A program made the position numbers and the translations under genes. From NCBI GenBank assembly GCA_965214415.1, contig CBDCBQ010000003.1, positions 3,286,001 through 3,350,000 on the forward strand: a stretch of 64,000 nucleotides of DNA, read 5' to 3'. The notes under the pieces were generated by a model. That model saw only the letters and a list, made by a program, of their open reading frames with translations, searched no databases and had not been told where the DNA came from. Positions 46,106 through 56,527 of the stretch are shown piece after piece. The number at the start of each line of letters is the position of its first letter. The stretch's first letter is position 1. The stretch comes from RH-AL1 sp965214415. Its GTDB lineage: Bacteria > Pseudomonadota > Alphaproteobacteria > Rhizobiales > Beijerinckiaceae.

Positions 46106-46818
46106 CAGGTTGTCCGTTCGTCCGCGGCCGCGGGGCTGTTGAGGGTGCTGAGTTTCTTGCGCGTGGCGCTGTAATAGGCCCAAAGGCACTGCGCGGCGAC
46201 CCCTCTGAGCGGCCGCCAGCGCTCGCCGATCGCGATCATCCCCTTGCTGTCGGGGCGCGCGTCGAGATCGAGCGCCATCTTTGCCGCCTCCTGCAGCGCG
46301 AGATCGCCGGCCGGCCACGCGTCGGCATGGCCGAGGCAAAACAGCAAAAACACGTCCGCCGTCCACGGCCCGATGCCGCGCAGCGCGCAGAGCGCGGCGT
46401 GCGCGACCTCGGCATCCGCGTGGGCCAGCGCGGCGAAATCGAGCGCGCCTGCGATTTGCGCCTCGGCGAGCGCGCGGATCGTCTTGAGCTTGGACGCGGA
46501 GAGCCCGCAGGCGCGCAGGTCCTCGTCGCTGACGGCCATCATCGCGGCGGCATCGAATTCGGCGACCCTCGCCCGCAGCCGGCCGAAGATCGCCGCGGCG
46601 CTCGCCGTCGACACCTGCTGCGACACCACGATGCCGACGAGGCCCTCGAATCCCGCGGCCCGTCGTCGCAAGGCGGGCGGAGCGCGATCGCCGAGAACGC
46701 GTGCGCGGAAGCCGGGCTCGCGGGCGCAAAGTGCGTCGATGCAGGCCTCGAACACGGCTTGATCCGTCAAAAGGGCTGGCTCGCCCAGCGGCTGCTGCTG
46801 TTTTCGCCGGGGCGCCAA
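46105..46818 (-). CDS. DNA-3-methyladenine glycosylase II (AlkA-type)
   Basis: The 237-residue HhH-GPD protein has FEGLVGIVVSQQVSTASAAA and the helix-hairpin-helix with catalytic Asp, LCALRGIGPWTADVFLLFCL ... HADAWPAGDLALQ. It removes alkylated purines in base-excision repair. The start is an uncertain TTG at 46818. It is shorter than E. coli AlkA, lacking the N-terminal domain, as in many alphaproteobacteria. Adjacent to gluQ divergently. Confidence 0.9.
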   Translation of the reverse strand: MAPRRKQQQPLGEPALLTDQAVFEACIDALCAREPGFRARVLGDRAPPALRRRAAGFEGLVGIVVSQQVSTASAAAIFGRLRARVAEFDAAAMMAVSDEDLRACGLSASKLKTIRALAEAQIAGALDFAALAHADAEVAHAALCALRGIGPWTADVFLLFCLGHADAWPAGDLALQEAAKMALDLDARPDSKGMIAIGERWRPLRGVAAQCLWAYYSATRKKLSTLNSPAAADERTT

Positions 46819-46987
46819 ACGTCGAACCTGTCAGGATGAAAACCGAAGTCACGGACGACCGGGCGCGAACGCCCGCTTGCTTCACAAGGCCGACCGGACC
46901 TGTAAGATAGCGCCCACGGCGCGAGCGCGCCATATGCGGAGAACCGCGCGGAAAATCCAGCGCGGCCGCCTCGGTCTGGACCCCCGC

Positions 46988-47890
46988 ATGACGACCACGT
47001 TCGCCCCGACCGTCATGCGTTTCGCGCCGTCACCGAATGGCCATCTTCACCTCGGCCACGCCTATTCCGCGATGATGAACCAGCTGATCGCGCGCGAGAT
47101 GGGCGGTCGCCTGCTGATGCGGATGGAGGATATCGACACGACGCGCTGCCGGCCGGATTTCGAGACGGCGATCTGCGAGGATCTCGACTGGCTTGGGTTC
47201 GAGTGGGAGACGCCAATGCGCCGGCAGTCGGAGCATTTCGCCGACTACGCGAGCGCTCTCGAGGGACTTGAGGCGCGCGGGCTCGTCTATCCGTGCTTCT
47301 GCTCGCGCGGCGACATCATGGCCGTGGTCGCGCCGCGGCCGAGCTGGCCGACCGATCCCGACGGCACGCCGCTCTACGCCGGCACCTGCAAGCATCTCTC
47401 GCCGCGCGAGCGCGAGCGCCGGCTCGCCGCGGGTGAGAAGGCGAGCTACCGGCTCGACATGGACCGCGCGCTGCGGATGGGCGGCTTCGGCCTGACCTGG
47501 AACGAGTACCGCGAGGGGTCGGAGTGCATCGAGGAGGATGCCTCGCCCAACGTCTGGGGCGACGCGGTGCTGGCGCGCAAGGACATCGCGACGAGCTACC
47601 ACATCGCCGTCGTCATCGACGATGCCGCGCAGGGCGTGACCGACGTGGTGCGCGGCGAGGATCTCTTCATGGCGACGAGCCTGCACCGGATGCTGCAGGA
47701 CCTGCTCGACCTGCCGGCGCCGAACTACCATCATCACATGCTGCTGCGCGATGGCGCCGGCCAGAAGCTTTCGAAGAGCCTGCGCGCCAAATCGCTGCGC
47801 TCGTTCCGGCAGGAAGGGCGCACCGCCGCCGACGTCCGCGCGCGCATCGGACTGCCGGACCGCGCGATGGGCTCGGCGACGGTTCGTTAA
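46988..47890 (+). CDS. gluQ: Glutamyl-Q tRNA(Asp) synthetase
   Basis: GluQ attaches glutamate to queuosine of tRNA(Asp). ATG 46988 gives 300 residues. It has the class I motif RFAPSPNGHLHLGHAYSAMM, zinc-site CFCSRGD with a later YAGTCKHL, ADLxR-like VVRGEDLFMATSLHRML and the KLSKS loop GQKLSKSLRAKSLRS. There is no anticodon-binding domain, which distinguishes it from GltX. An IS701-type element begins 32 bases after the stop. Confidence 0.93.
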   Translation: MTTTFAPTVMRFAPSPNGHLHLGHAYSAMMNQLIAREMGGRLLMRMEDIDTTRCRPDFETAICEDLDWLGFEWETPMRRQSEHFADYASALEGLEARGLVYPCFCSRGDIMAVVAPRPSWPTDPDGTPLYAGTCKHLSPRERERRLAAGEKASYRLDMDRALRMGGFGLTWNEYREGSECIEEDASPNVWGDAVLARKDIATSYHIAVVIDDAAQGVTDVVRGEDLFMATSLHRMLQDLLDLPAPNYHHHMLLRDGAGQKLSKSLRAKSLRSFRQEGRTAADVRARIGLPDRAMGSATVR

Positions 47891-47922
47891 GGTAAATCTT
47901 TAACCTCTCCCCCCTTAGCTAA

Positions 47923-49433
47923 TTCTACTGAGTCACGAACGCCAGTTCGTTCTGCCGACGGCTGATTTGATAAGGTGGCGATTCGCTTTTTTGGATGCGG
48001 GCGTCACGATGGATCATGATCTGCCTGCTAGCGAAGCGCGGTTCGCGACTTATGTCGAGGCCTTGGGCAAGTCTCTCGGCCACGCGGATCGGGCCGGCCC
48101 GCTGAGGCATTATTGCACCGGACTGCTGTTGCCCGGCGAACGCAAGAGCGTCGAGCCCATGGCGGCAATCGTCGCGCCGGAACGGGCGGCGGCTGAGCAT
48201 CAATCGCTGCTTCACCTCGTCGGCCAGGCCGCGTGGTCGGATGCGACGGTTCTGCAAACGGTGCGCGATCTTGTGCTGCCGGCGATGGAACGGCAGGCGC
48301 CGATCGCGGCGTGGATCGTCGATGACACGGGCTTTGCGAAGAAGGGCGTGCATTCGGTCGGCGTCGCGCGCCAATATTGCGGACGTCTCGGCAAGCAAGA
48401 CAATTGCCAGATCGCGGTGAGCCTGTCGGTCGCCCATGCCCATGCGAGCCTGCCGATCGCCTACCGGCTCTATCTTCCCGAGGAATGGGCCGGCGATCCC
48501 GTCCGGCGTGCCAAGGCGAAGGTTCCCGAGGACGTCGTGTTCCAAACCAAGCCGGAGATCGCGCTCGAGCAGATCGCGACGGCGCGCGCCTCTGGTGTCA
48601 CGCCCGGTGTCGTGCTGGCCGACGCGGCCTACGGCGGCAACGGGGCGTTCCGCGCCGGCATCACCGCCCTCGGCCTGACCTATGCGGTCGGCATTCAATC
48701 CCACACGACGGTCTGGCCGCCCGGCCTCGCGCCGTTGCCACCCAAGCCATGGAGTGGACGCGGCCGTCCGCCGTCGCTGTTGCGCCGCGACGCCGATCAC
48801 GCGCCCGTCTCCGTCAAGGACCTGGCCCTGAGCCTGCCGGCTGACCGTTGGACCTCATGCATCTGGCGCGAGGGCACAAACACGCCATTGTCCTCGCGCT
48901 TCTGTGCGCTGCGCGTGCGGGCCGCCGGACGCGACTGGAACCGGACCACACCTCATCCCGTCGAATGGCTTCTCATCGAATGGCCCGAGGGGGCTGTCGA
49001 GCCTGATCATTACTCCCTCGCAACCGTTGCGGACCAAATCGACTTGTCATCGCTCGTCGAGATCACCAAGCTGCGCTGGCGCATCGAGCGTGATTATGAA
49101 GAGCTGAAGTCCGAACTCGGCCTCGCCCATTACGAGGGGCGGGGGTGGCGAGGATTCCACCATCACGCCACGCTCTGCATCGCCGCCTACGGCTTTTTGA
49201 TCCGCGAGAGAGCGGCCGTTCCCCCCTCCGCCACCAAGCTCGGCGAGGCGCCTCGCATTTCCTCGCGTCCAAGACCCAGAGGCGCCCCCGATCCGGCCCG
49301 AACGCCACGTCACAAACTCCATCGCGACCTTGCGGAAGAAAATCGCCGTCGCCCTCGCCAGAACCTTGAAACGATGTCCATGCTGTCACGCAATCAAAAC
49401 GCGACGATGGGGGAACTTCGTGACGCAGTAGAA
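47923..49433 (+). mobile_element. IS701-family insertion sequence
   Basis: Terminal inverted repeats of 17 bases with 16 matches: TTCTACTGAGTCACGAA at 47923-47939 and the complement of TTCGTGACGCAGTAGAA at 49417-49433. Flanking tetranucleotides are CTAA (left) and CTAG (right), both of the YTAR form IS701 elements target, but they differ by one base. The element is 1511 bases. Confidence 0.85.
48009..49431 (+). pseudogene. IS701 transposase with a C-terminal frameshift
   Basis: From ATG 48009 (MDHDLPASEARFATYVEALG) the frame is intact through the DDE core: AAWIVDDTGFAKKGVHSVGV, GVVLADAAYGGNGAFRAGIT and LRWRIERDYEELKSELGLAH (Asp-Asp-Glu). Near a six-C run at 49220-49226 it leaves the family frame and runs past the element to 49448. 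The correct ending (PERHVTNSIATLRKKIAVAL, LKRCPCCHAIKTRR) is in the next frame with a stop at 49429-49431, inside the IR. One indel in the C-run would restore it. Confidence 0.8.
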
Positions 49434-49853
49434 CTAGCAGGCTGTTGAAGAAGGCTCAATCTCGATCGTTTGAGTTCTAGCCTTGGCTTTGAAAGCCGAT
49501 TCGCTGCGCTAGACCTTTTTCGGATTTGAGTCAGAAGCGCCCCGTACGCTGGCGCTGCAGGTTATGCGCTCGTTCCCATCAGCTTTGGCGTCGATCAGGT
49601 TGTAGGCGGCGGCCGCGAAGGTGAAGGCCTATTAGAATCGGTTGGTGCCGCGCTGCATCGGTCGCCGATGCCGCCGATGCTCTTCATCCGAGGCCCCCTC
49701 AATGCGCTTGCAAATGCGCTCGCCGCCAGGGTAGCCGGCATGCCGTGTCGTGCGGCCGTTGATAGTCGAGCGGCGCGCGTGGTGTTGTGCGCGATATGCG
49801 GCCGCACCTTCATGCTGCGCAGCTCATTCACGAAGTCGGCAGCGACATAGCGC
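49434..49853 (-). pseudogene. IS5-like transposase C-terminal fragment
   Basis: Minus-strand fragments give RYVAADFVNELRSMKVRPHI, AHNTTR, then after a frameshift TINGRTTRHAGYPGGERICK and RIEG, and finally AFTFAAAAYNLIDAK and further residues to a stop at 49531. 'DFV..LR...V.PH.A.N...SAIDGRTTRHAGY..S..IRKRIE' and 'FTFAAAAYNLIRL' are the end of an IS5/IS1182-type DDE transposase. Two or more lesions and the loss of all upstream sequence (replaced by IS481 at 49854) make it a remnant. 49434-49530 holds only its flank. Confidence 0.72.
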
Positions 49854-49909
49854 TGTTTGGTCCCAGGGAGTCGTGACGCTACGCTGAGCCGAGAGGCTGA
49901 GGAGGCGTT

Positions 49910-50922
49910 ATGGCAAGCATTCTTCACGGCAGCGCCCGAACAACGCCGCGAGTTCGAGCCGAACTCCAAGCGTCGAAAGAGAAGGCGGGCATCCTCGCCA
50001 GGCGCTACGGGCTGAGCCGCACGACGGTCAACAAGTGGCGCGCGAGGACGGGGACGGCAGACGCGCCGATGGGTCCGCGCGATCCTCACAGCACGGTTCT
50101 GACGCCGGCCGAGGAAGCGATCATCGTCGCATTCCGCCAACGAACGCTGCTGCCGCTCGATGACGTTATGGGCGGAGGAGCCAGAGGCTCCGTCATGCGT
50201 AAGCATGATGGAGTGGCGACGGAGGGTGCCTTCGCGACCAGATCCCGAAGCTGACGCGTTCGAGCCTGCATCGCTGCCTCGTCCGCCACGGCATCTCGCG
50301 TCTGCCTGTCGACGAGACGATGACGAAGCGCGGTCGCTTCGCCGAGACCACGATCGGCTACGTCCACATCGACAGCTGCGAGCTGCGCCACGCCGATGGC
50401 AAGCTGCACATGTTCCTCGCCATCGATCGCGTCTCGAAGTTCACCTTCGTCGAGTTCTACGAGAAGGCTGGCAAGATGAATGCGGCTGCCTTCCTACGGC
50501 ATGCCATCGAAGCCTTTCCCTACAACATCCACACGATCTTGACGGACAACGGCATCGCTTTCGCCGATCTGCCGAAGAACCGCAACGGCGCAACTGCCTA
50601 CTGGTCGGGCGGCCACATCTTCGGCCGTACCTGCGCCGAGAACGGCATCACCCACAAGCTGACGAAGCCCTATCATCCCTGGACCAACGGCCAAGCCGAG
50701 CGGATGAACCGGACAATCAAAGACGCGACGATCGAGGTGTTCCATTATCCAGATCTCGATAGTTTGAAAGCCCACGTCCTCGCCTTCGTGAAGACCTACA
50801 ACTTCGCCAAACACCTGAAGGCATTACGATGGAGAACACCGTTTGAGCCATCGCCCACGCATGGACAAAAGACCCGACAAGCTTCAAGATTGATCCGCGT
50901 CACCTCATCCCGGGACCAAACA
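49910..50922 (+). pseudogene. IS481 transposase, interrupted
   Basis: The N-terminal part (ATG 49910) has the helix-turn-helix region AGILARRYGLSRTTVNKWRA and LTPAEEAIIVAFRQRTLLPL. It is interrupted after LDDV by a 59-base insert (50168-50226). It resumes out of frame with CLRDQIPKLTRSSLHRCLVR and the DDE integrase core (YVHIDSCELRHADGK, ILTDNGIAF, YHPWTNGQAERMNRTI). Near 50850 a second frameshift moves the C-terminus AHAWTKDPTSFKIDPRHLIP to another frame. Not functional as read. Confidence 0.85.
50168..50226. repeat. 59-bp insertion made of two hairpins, inside IS481 transposase
   Basis: The insert contains perfect hairpins GGAGCC-aga-GGCTCC (50176-50190) and CATGC-gtaa-GCATG (50194-50207) and ends TGGAGTGGCGACGGAGGG. 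Removing it brings LDD next to CLRDQIPKL, which is how relatives of this transposase read (apart from a base or two at the ends). Confidence 0.65.
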
Positions 50923-50927
50923 GAAGC

Positions 50928-51540
50928 CGGCAATCTGGGCTGCGCGGTCGCGCCGACTTATGCCTTGCTGATGCTGGCACGGATCGTCACCGCGTTCAGC
51001 CATGCCGCCTTCTTCGGCACCGGCGCGGTGGTCGCCGCGCGGCTCGCCGCGCCGGGTCGCAGTGCTCAGGCGATCGCGCTGATGATAAGCGGGCTGACCA
51101 TCGCCAAGGTCGTCGGCGTGACGCTTGGCACCTCCATTGGCCAGGCGGCCGGCTGGCGCATGACCTTCCTCGCCGTCGCCGGCATCGGAGTGTTGGCTTT
51201 GCTCGGCATGGCGTGCATCCTGCCATCGATCGAGACCGCACGCGATCTAGGCGCGGAGATCCGGCGCTGAAGGCGCCGCAGGTGTGGCTGACGCTGGCGG
51301 TGAGCACGCTCGCCGCGATCAGCATGTTCACCTTTTAACCTATGTCACGCCGATCCTCACGCAGGTTGACGGCGTGACGAACGCGCATGTCGGCTTCGTC
51401 CTGCTGGCCGCCGGAGTCGGCCTGACGGCAGGCAATTACCTCGGTGCGCGACTAGCAGACTGGCGAGCCGGGCCAAGCCTCGGAACAGTGCTGATAGGCG
51501 TCGCCCTGATGCTCATCTTTACCGCCCTCGGGCATAGGAC
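50928..51540 (+). pseudogene. MFS efflux transporter fragment (AraJ-like)
   Basis: One frame reads AGNLGCAVAPTYALLMLARI, AAFFGTGAVVAARLAAPGRS and AIALMISGLTIAKVVGVTLG, ending near 51270. A second frame gives LKAPQVWLTLAVSTLAAISM, and a third TYVTPILTQVDGVTNAHVGF with GVGLTAGNYLGARLADWRAG to about 51540. The three pieces join into the middle and C-terminal helices of a sugar-efflux-type MFS permease. The first two or three helices were cut off by IS481 at 50922 and the last by the next gene. Confidence 0.8.
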
Positions 51541-51566
51541 CGCGACCACGATTTCGACCAACAGTC

Positions 51567-54500
51567 CTATAGCAGGTGAGAGAGGCCCGTCCGCGCCATC
51601 TGGCTGTCACGCGCTTGCGCGAACATGTCGGACAGGGTTCGCCCGGCCTGCGTTGCCGCCGGCGACGCGGCTCGCTCGATGGTGCCTGTATCGGGCTGGA
51701 TCGTCAGGACCCGCTCGACGACGACACCGTTGGTCATGATCGCCTTGACCTTGATGTCGATCGACTCGACCCCCCGGCGGCACCTTGCCGGTGACCAGTC
51801 CCTTCGGGCTGACATGCAGCCACGGCGGCAGCGGCTCGTCATCGGCGAGGGTCGCTTCGTAGCGGGCGACCGGCACGACGCAGGCGACCCTGGAGGCGGT
51901 GTCGAAGCTCAACGTGAGCACCCCGTCGAGCACCATCGTCTCGACGTTGATCGTCGTCGGCGCGCCTCCCGTGAGGCCGCTGACGTCGCGCAGCGAGCCA
52001 CCGACGTAGGACGAGCTCGAAAAGCCGCCGAGACCATCGGTATCGAACGTCGTTTGCGTCCGGTCGAAACGGTCGCCCCGCTCGTTCGTCGCCGCGCCGG
52101 AGCGGACGATGCCCGCTCCGAACACGTCGAGCGGCTGAAGGCGCTCCAGGGGCTGCACGTTGTTGACGGTGGACAGGACGATGTCTTCGGCCCGGATGGC
52201 GATCGACTGCTCCTGGTCGCCGGTGGTCTGATTGACCGCCGCCAGCACGGCGTCCTTGATCTCGAACTTCGGCGCCGCCTCGGCGTCGAAGATGACCGGC
52301 GGGACGTTGCGCGCCAGCGGCAGGATCGATGGCGCCACATTCGAGATGTTGCAGACGAAAATCTCGCTGGCCGAAGCCCCGTCTTGATCCGTCGCCGTCA
52401 CCGTGACGGTGAAAGAGCCGCGCTGGCCGGCCTCGTAGGTTGGCGTTCCGCTGATCCGGCCGGAGGTGGCGTTGATCGTCATGCCGGGCGGCAGGCCCTT
52501 GGCCGAATAGGTCAGCGTGTCGCCGACGTTCGGGTCTTGGAATGCCGGCGCCATGTCGAGCGTGATCGGCGTGCCGCTGGTACCGGCCTGATCGGGCGTC
52601 CGGGCGACGACAACCGGTGCGCTGTTGGTCGCGTCGAACGTGAAGGTCTGCGTCGCGACGCCACCATGGCCGTCGTCGGCTGTCACGATCACCGTGTAGG
52701 TGCCGTCCAGCGTGCCGCCCTGTCCCTTCGTCTGCGGCGCCGTGCGGGCCGCGTCAGGGTCGAGCGTCCCGGTGATGCGCCCGGTCGTCGGGTCGATCGA
52801 GAGCCCCGGCGGCAGACTGGTGGCGCTGTAGGTCAGCGGCTGGCCGTATGGATCGTTGAAATGGCTCGCCGTGTCGATCGGCGCGATCGTCGTGCCGTCG
52901 CCGGCGACGACGCCCGGGATGGGCGAGTTCGCGATCGGCGCGTCGTGGCTGAGGGTCCAGGCGAAGGTCTCGGTCGCAGCCGCGCCCTTGTCGTCGGTGG
53001 CCGTGACCATGACGCTGTAGGGGCCGTTCGCCGAGGCGCTCGGGTCGATCGTGCCGGTGATCTTGCCGGTGTTCGGATCGATCGCGAGGCCCTTCGGCAG
53101 GCCGGTGGCCGCATATGTGAGCGTGTCGCCGGTGTTCGGGTCGCTGAACGCCTGCGACACGTCGACCGACACAGGCTGGCTGTCGGCATTGTGCTGGTCG
53201 GCGGTTTTCGTGCCGATGACCGGCGCGTTGTTGGTGGCATCGAACGTGAAAGTCTGCGTCGCGGTGCCGCCTTGCCCGTCGTCGGCCGTCACGACGACCG
53301 TGTACTTGCCGTCGAGCGTGGCGCCGGAGCCGGTATGCGTCGGCGCGTTGGCCGAGGCATCATGATCGACCTTGCCGGTGATCATGCCCGTCATCGGGTC
53401 GATCGCGAGACCGACAGGCAGGCCGGAGACCGAATAGGTCAGCGGCAGGCCGTTCGGGTTGTTGAAGTGGCTTCCCGCGTCGATGGGCGCGATCGTCTGC
53501 CCGTCGGGACCGGATGCCGGCGCGATCGCGGCTCCCGCGGTTGGCGGATTGTTGTCGACGGTCCAGGCGAAGGTCTCGGTCGTCGCCGCGCCCTTGTCGT
53601 CGGTGGCCGTGACCATGACGCCGTAGGGGCCGTTCGCCGACGCGTTCGGGTCGATCGTGCCGGTGATCTTGCCGGTGTTCGGGTCGATTGAAAGGCCCTT
53701 CGGCAGGCCGGTGGCCACATAGGTGAGCATATCGCCGGTGTTCGCATCGCTGAACGCTTTCGAGGCATCGACCGATACCGGCTGGCTGTCGGCATTGTGC
53801 TGGTCGGCGGTGTTCGCGCCGATGACCGGTGCGTTGTTGGTGGCGTCGAACGTGAACGTCTGGCTCGCCGCGCCGCCCTGGCCGTCGCGGGCCGTGACGG
53901 TGATGGTGTAGGTCCCGTCGAGCGTCGCGCCCGAGCCTGAGGTCGTCGGCGCGTTCTTCGAGGCGTCGTGGTCGACCGCGCCGGTGATCATGCCCGTCTT
54001 CGGGTCGATCATCAGGCCGGCAGGCAGGCCGCTGGCGCTGTAGGTCAGCGGCTGCCCATTCGGGTTGTTGAAGTGGCTGCCGGTTTCGATCGGCGCGATC
54101 GCCTGGCCGTCGGCGCCGGTCGCCGGTGCGATCGCGGCCCCCGCGGTCGGCGGATTGTTGTCGATGTTCCAGGTAAACGTCTCGGTGGTGGCGGCACCCT
54201 TGTCGTCGGTCGCGGTGACGTTGACGGTATAGGTTGGGGTCGCCGAAGCGTTCGGATCGATGATGCCGGTGATCTTGCCCGTATTCGGGTCGATCGCGAG
54301 GCCCTTCGGCAGGCCGGTGGCCGCATAGGTGAGCGTGTCGCCGGTGTTCGGATCGCCGAACGCTTTCGATGCGTCGACCGACACCATGGCCCCATCGGCG
54401 TTGACCTGGTCGGGGGTCTTTGTGCCGATGACAGGTGCGTCATTGGTGGCGTCGAAGGTGAACGTCTGGATCGCGGTTCCACCTTGCCCGTCCTTGGCTA

Positions 54501-55094
54501 TGACGGTCACGGTATAGGTGCCGTCGAGCGTGGCGCCCGAGCCTTCCGTTGTCGGCGCGTTCTTCGAGGCGTCGTGGTCGACCGCGCCGGTGATCATGCC
54601 CGTCATCGGGTCGATCATCAGGCCGGCCGGAAGCCCCGTCGCCGTGTAGGTCAGCGGCTGGCCGTTCGGATTGTTGAAGTGGCTGCCGGTGTCGATCGGC
54701 GCGATCGCTTGGCCGTCCGGGCCAGACACCGGTGCGATCGCGGCCCCCGCAGATCCTTCAGATCGGGGACGTCGGCTTCGATGAAGACGACGGAATGGTC
54801 CCGCTTCACGACAGGGGCGCGCAGGTCGGCGAGCAAGGGCGAGCCGAAGAGACTGGACACGCGGGTCTGCGCGACATCGCGGGCGAGATCGGCCTGAGGC
54901 ACGGAACGATGATGCGTGACGGGGTCCTGCCCGCCGCTCCGAACATCCGCCGCGGCGGCCTTGGCGAGCTTGGCGACGACGTGTGCTCCCGCGGCGTCGA
55001 ACGCGATGCGCTTCTCGAGGGCGAGGATCGTCGGGCTGGCGGAGACACCCCGCAGCTTGCGCGACGGGCGAGACGTATCGGATTTCTTGGTCAT
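51567..55094 (-). pseudogene. Large cadherin-like-repeat surface protein (LEPR/DUF4347 type), broken
   Basis: From ATG 55094: MTKKSDTSRPSRKLRGVSAS, a LEPR-XLL-like element (ILALEKRIAFDAAGAHVVA) and the first strand of DUF4347 (DHSVVFIEADVPDLKDL). At about 54745 the frame changes and the text jumps into GAAIAPVSGPDGQAIAPIDT. A 1000-residue array of CADG/He_PIG modules follows to about 51776. At a six-G run (minus strand, 51770-51775) the frame returns to the first one and ends VESIDIKVKAIMTNGVVVER ... LSHLL at 51567. No RTX tail is seen. Relatives are type-I-secreted or surface adhesins. Confidence 0.85.
52310..54734 (-). repeat. Four tandem ~606-bp units (two cadherin-like modules each)
   Basis: The phrase GCGATCGCGGC recurs at 54734, 54128 and 53522, exactly 606 bases (202 codons) apart; a fourth, more diverged unit follows to about 52310. 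Each unit encodes one module with SHFNNPNGQPLTYSASGLPA and one with GDTLTYAATGLPKGLAIDPN. High identity between units 1 to 3 suggests recent duplication or gene conversion and risk of recombination. Confidence 0.85.
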
Positions 55095-55160
55095 CGAATC
55101 ACGCCTGTTTTTTCGCCGAGCGGCTTGGGGCGTAGGGCCACACTTTTGAGCTCGACACGT

Positions 55161-56420
55161 TCAGAAGCCGCTTTCCCGCACCAGGACACGGGCGACATTG
55201 CGGAGCGCCGACGCCGCGATGCTCTCGCGCTCGCCGTCGATCAGGACAATTCCGCGCTGGACCCGCGGCAGCGCGGGTTGGTCCACCGCGAACGACGCCG
55301 GGTAGATCGCGTAATCCGGGCTGAACCCATGATCCGGTGTCGGCCGTGCCGCGATCGGTCCGCCGTTGGTCGAGGCGAGCGACAGGATGTCGATCCACGG
55401 CGATGCGGCGTAGGCGATGCTCGTGAGCTGCGCCGGTCGGCTATCGGCGAGGTATGAATCAGGATAAAAGGTGCCATCGGCACCGATGGCCAGCAGGTCG
55501 GCTTTGCCATCGCGCGCATAGCCGCGCACGACGGCGGCGCCGGGCGCCACGACGAGGGCGATCTCGGCGTCGCGACCCACCCAGCGTCCGGCTTCGAGAT
55601 CGGGATCGAGATCGCGAACGATGCCGTCCATCGGGCTCTTCAACACCAGCTCGTCACGCTCGCGATCGAGCCCTTCGATGCGCTCTGTCAGCAGACGATG
55701 CTCCATCTCCAGCGAGAGGGTCGATGCCTTGTCCTCGGCATCGCTCGAGCGGCGGCGCAACCGCGCCTCGATAAGAGCGAGGCGAATGCGGGCGAGGCTC
55801 GCGTCGCGATCGATCTGTGGCGAGACAAGGGTCGCCAGCGTCTCGCCAGCGGCGACCTTGTCCCCTTGCTGGACGGAGACGGAGACGATCCGGCCCGGGC
55901 TCGTCGGGAAGATACGTGTGAACGACGCGGGCTCCAGCACCGCCGGGACCTCGACGCGGGCGTGGAACGGAAACACCAGGACCAGGGCAACGACAACGCC
56001 GAGCGCCGCTGTCGTCATCGAGCGGGGATTGACGTTCATCTCGCCGCGGAGGCGCCACCACATAAACATCTCCTTGAAGACGGGGCCGGCGATGAACCAG
56101 CCGATTTCGACCATGAACAGCGCGATGCCGAGCAGCTTGAAAAACTCGTGATAGACGAGCAGCGCGATGCCCGCGTAGAGCACCGCGCGATAGACAAGGA
56201 TCGCGCAGGCATAGGCGAGGACCGCGATCTCCTTTGTCGAGCCGAACACGTCGGGCTTCGGCACGCCGAGCCTGAACAGCACTTCGCGCAGGCGCCAGCG
56301 CATCAGGTCGAACGCGCGCGTCTGCAGGTTCGGCACGTTCATCGCGTCCGAGAGGATGAGGTAGCCGTCGAGCGCTCGCGTGGTTGTCGGGGCCGGGAGT
56401 GCGGTCCGGGGAGCTCCGCC
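55161..56420 (-). pseudogene. C-terminal half of an M50-peptidase-like/HlyD export protein
   Basis: The open part from 56342 encodes 393 residues. Just before it, in frame, ALDGYLILSDAMNVPNLQTR matches the DGYYILADLLEIPNL motif of large M50/HlyD fusion proteins of about 700 residues. The segment has three membrane helices (VLAYACAILVYRAVLYAGIA, and two more), then an HlyD-like part: SPGRIVSVSVQQGDKVAAGE, a coiled coil and LVLKSPMDGIVRDL. The zinc-site N-terminal half is gone: upstream the frame fades into the glxB promoter region. It sits 66 bases upstream of the adhesin remnant on the same strand, so the two may once have been an export pair. Confidence 0.72.
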
Positions 56421-56527
56421 CCCCCACCATCCATCGCTGTTATTTTCATGCAGAGAAATCAGTTTTACCCCTGATTTGACCTTCGACGAGCTATCCTGTT
56501 ATCAACTGTGGCAATCAGAGGTGTTGG

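Larger units (their letters stand above)
49854..50922 (+). mobile_element. IS481-family insertion sequence
   Basis: Perfect 11-base inverted repeats at the ends: TGTTTGGTCCC (49854-49864) and GGGACCAAACA (50912-50922). It encodes a single IS481-type transposase, which is broken. No matching target duplication is visible: the left flank is IS5-like remnant and the right flank is MFS sequence, so one side was later lost or rearranged. Confidence 0.85.

Noticed and set aside
50194..50226. A tRNA gene at the insert's right end
   Set aside because: Only a possible 3' acceptor-like tail is seen (TGGAGTGGCGACGGAGGG); the anticodon and D arms are absent.
52310..54734. Plus-strand coding frames over the cadherin repeats
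   Set aside because: They mirror the repeats on the minus strand, where the modules are clearly recognisable (D-P-x-T-G, TFTFDATN), so they are shadows.
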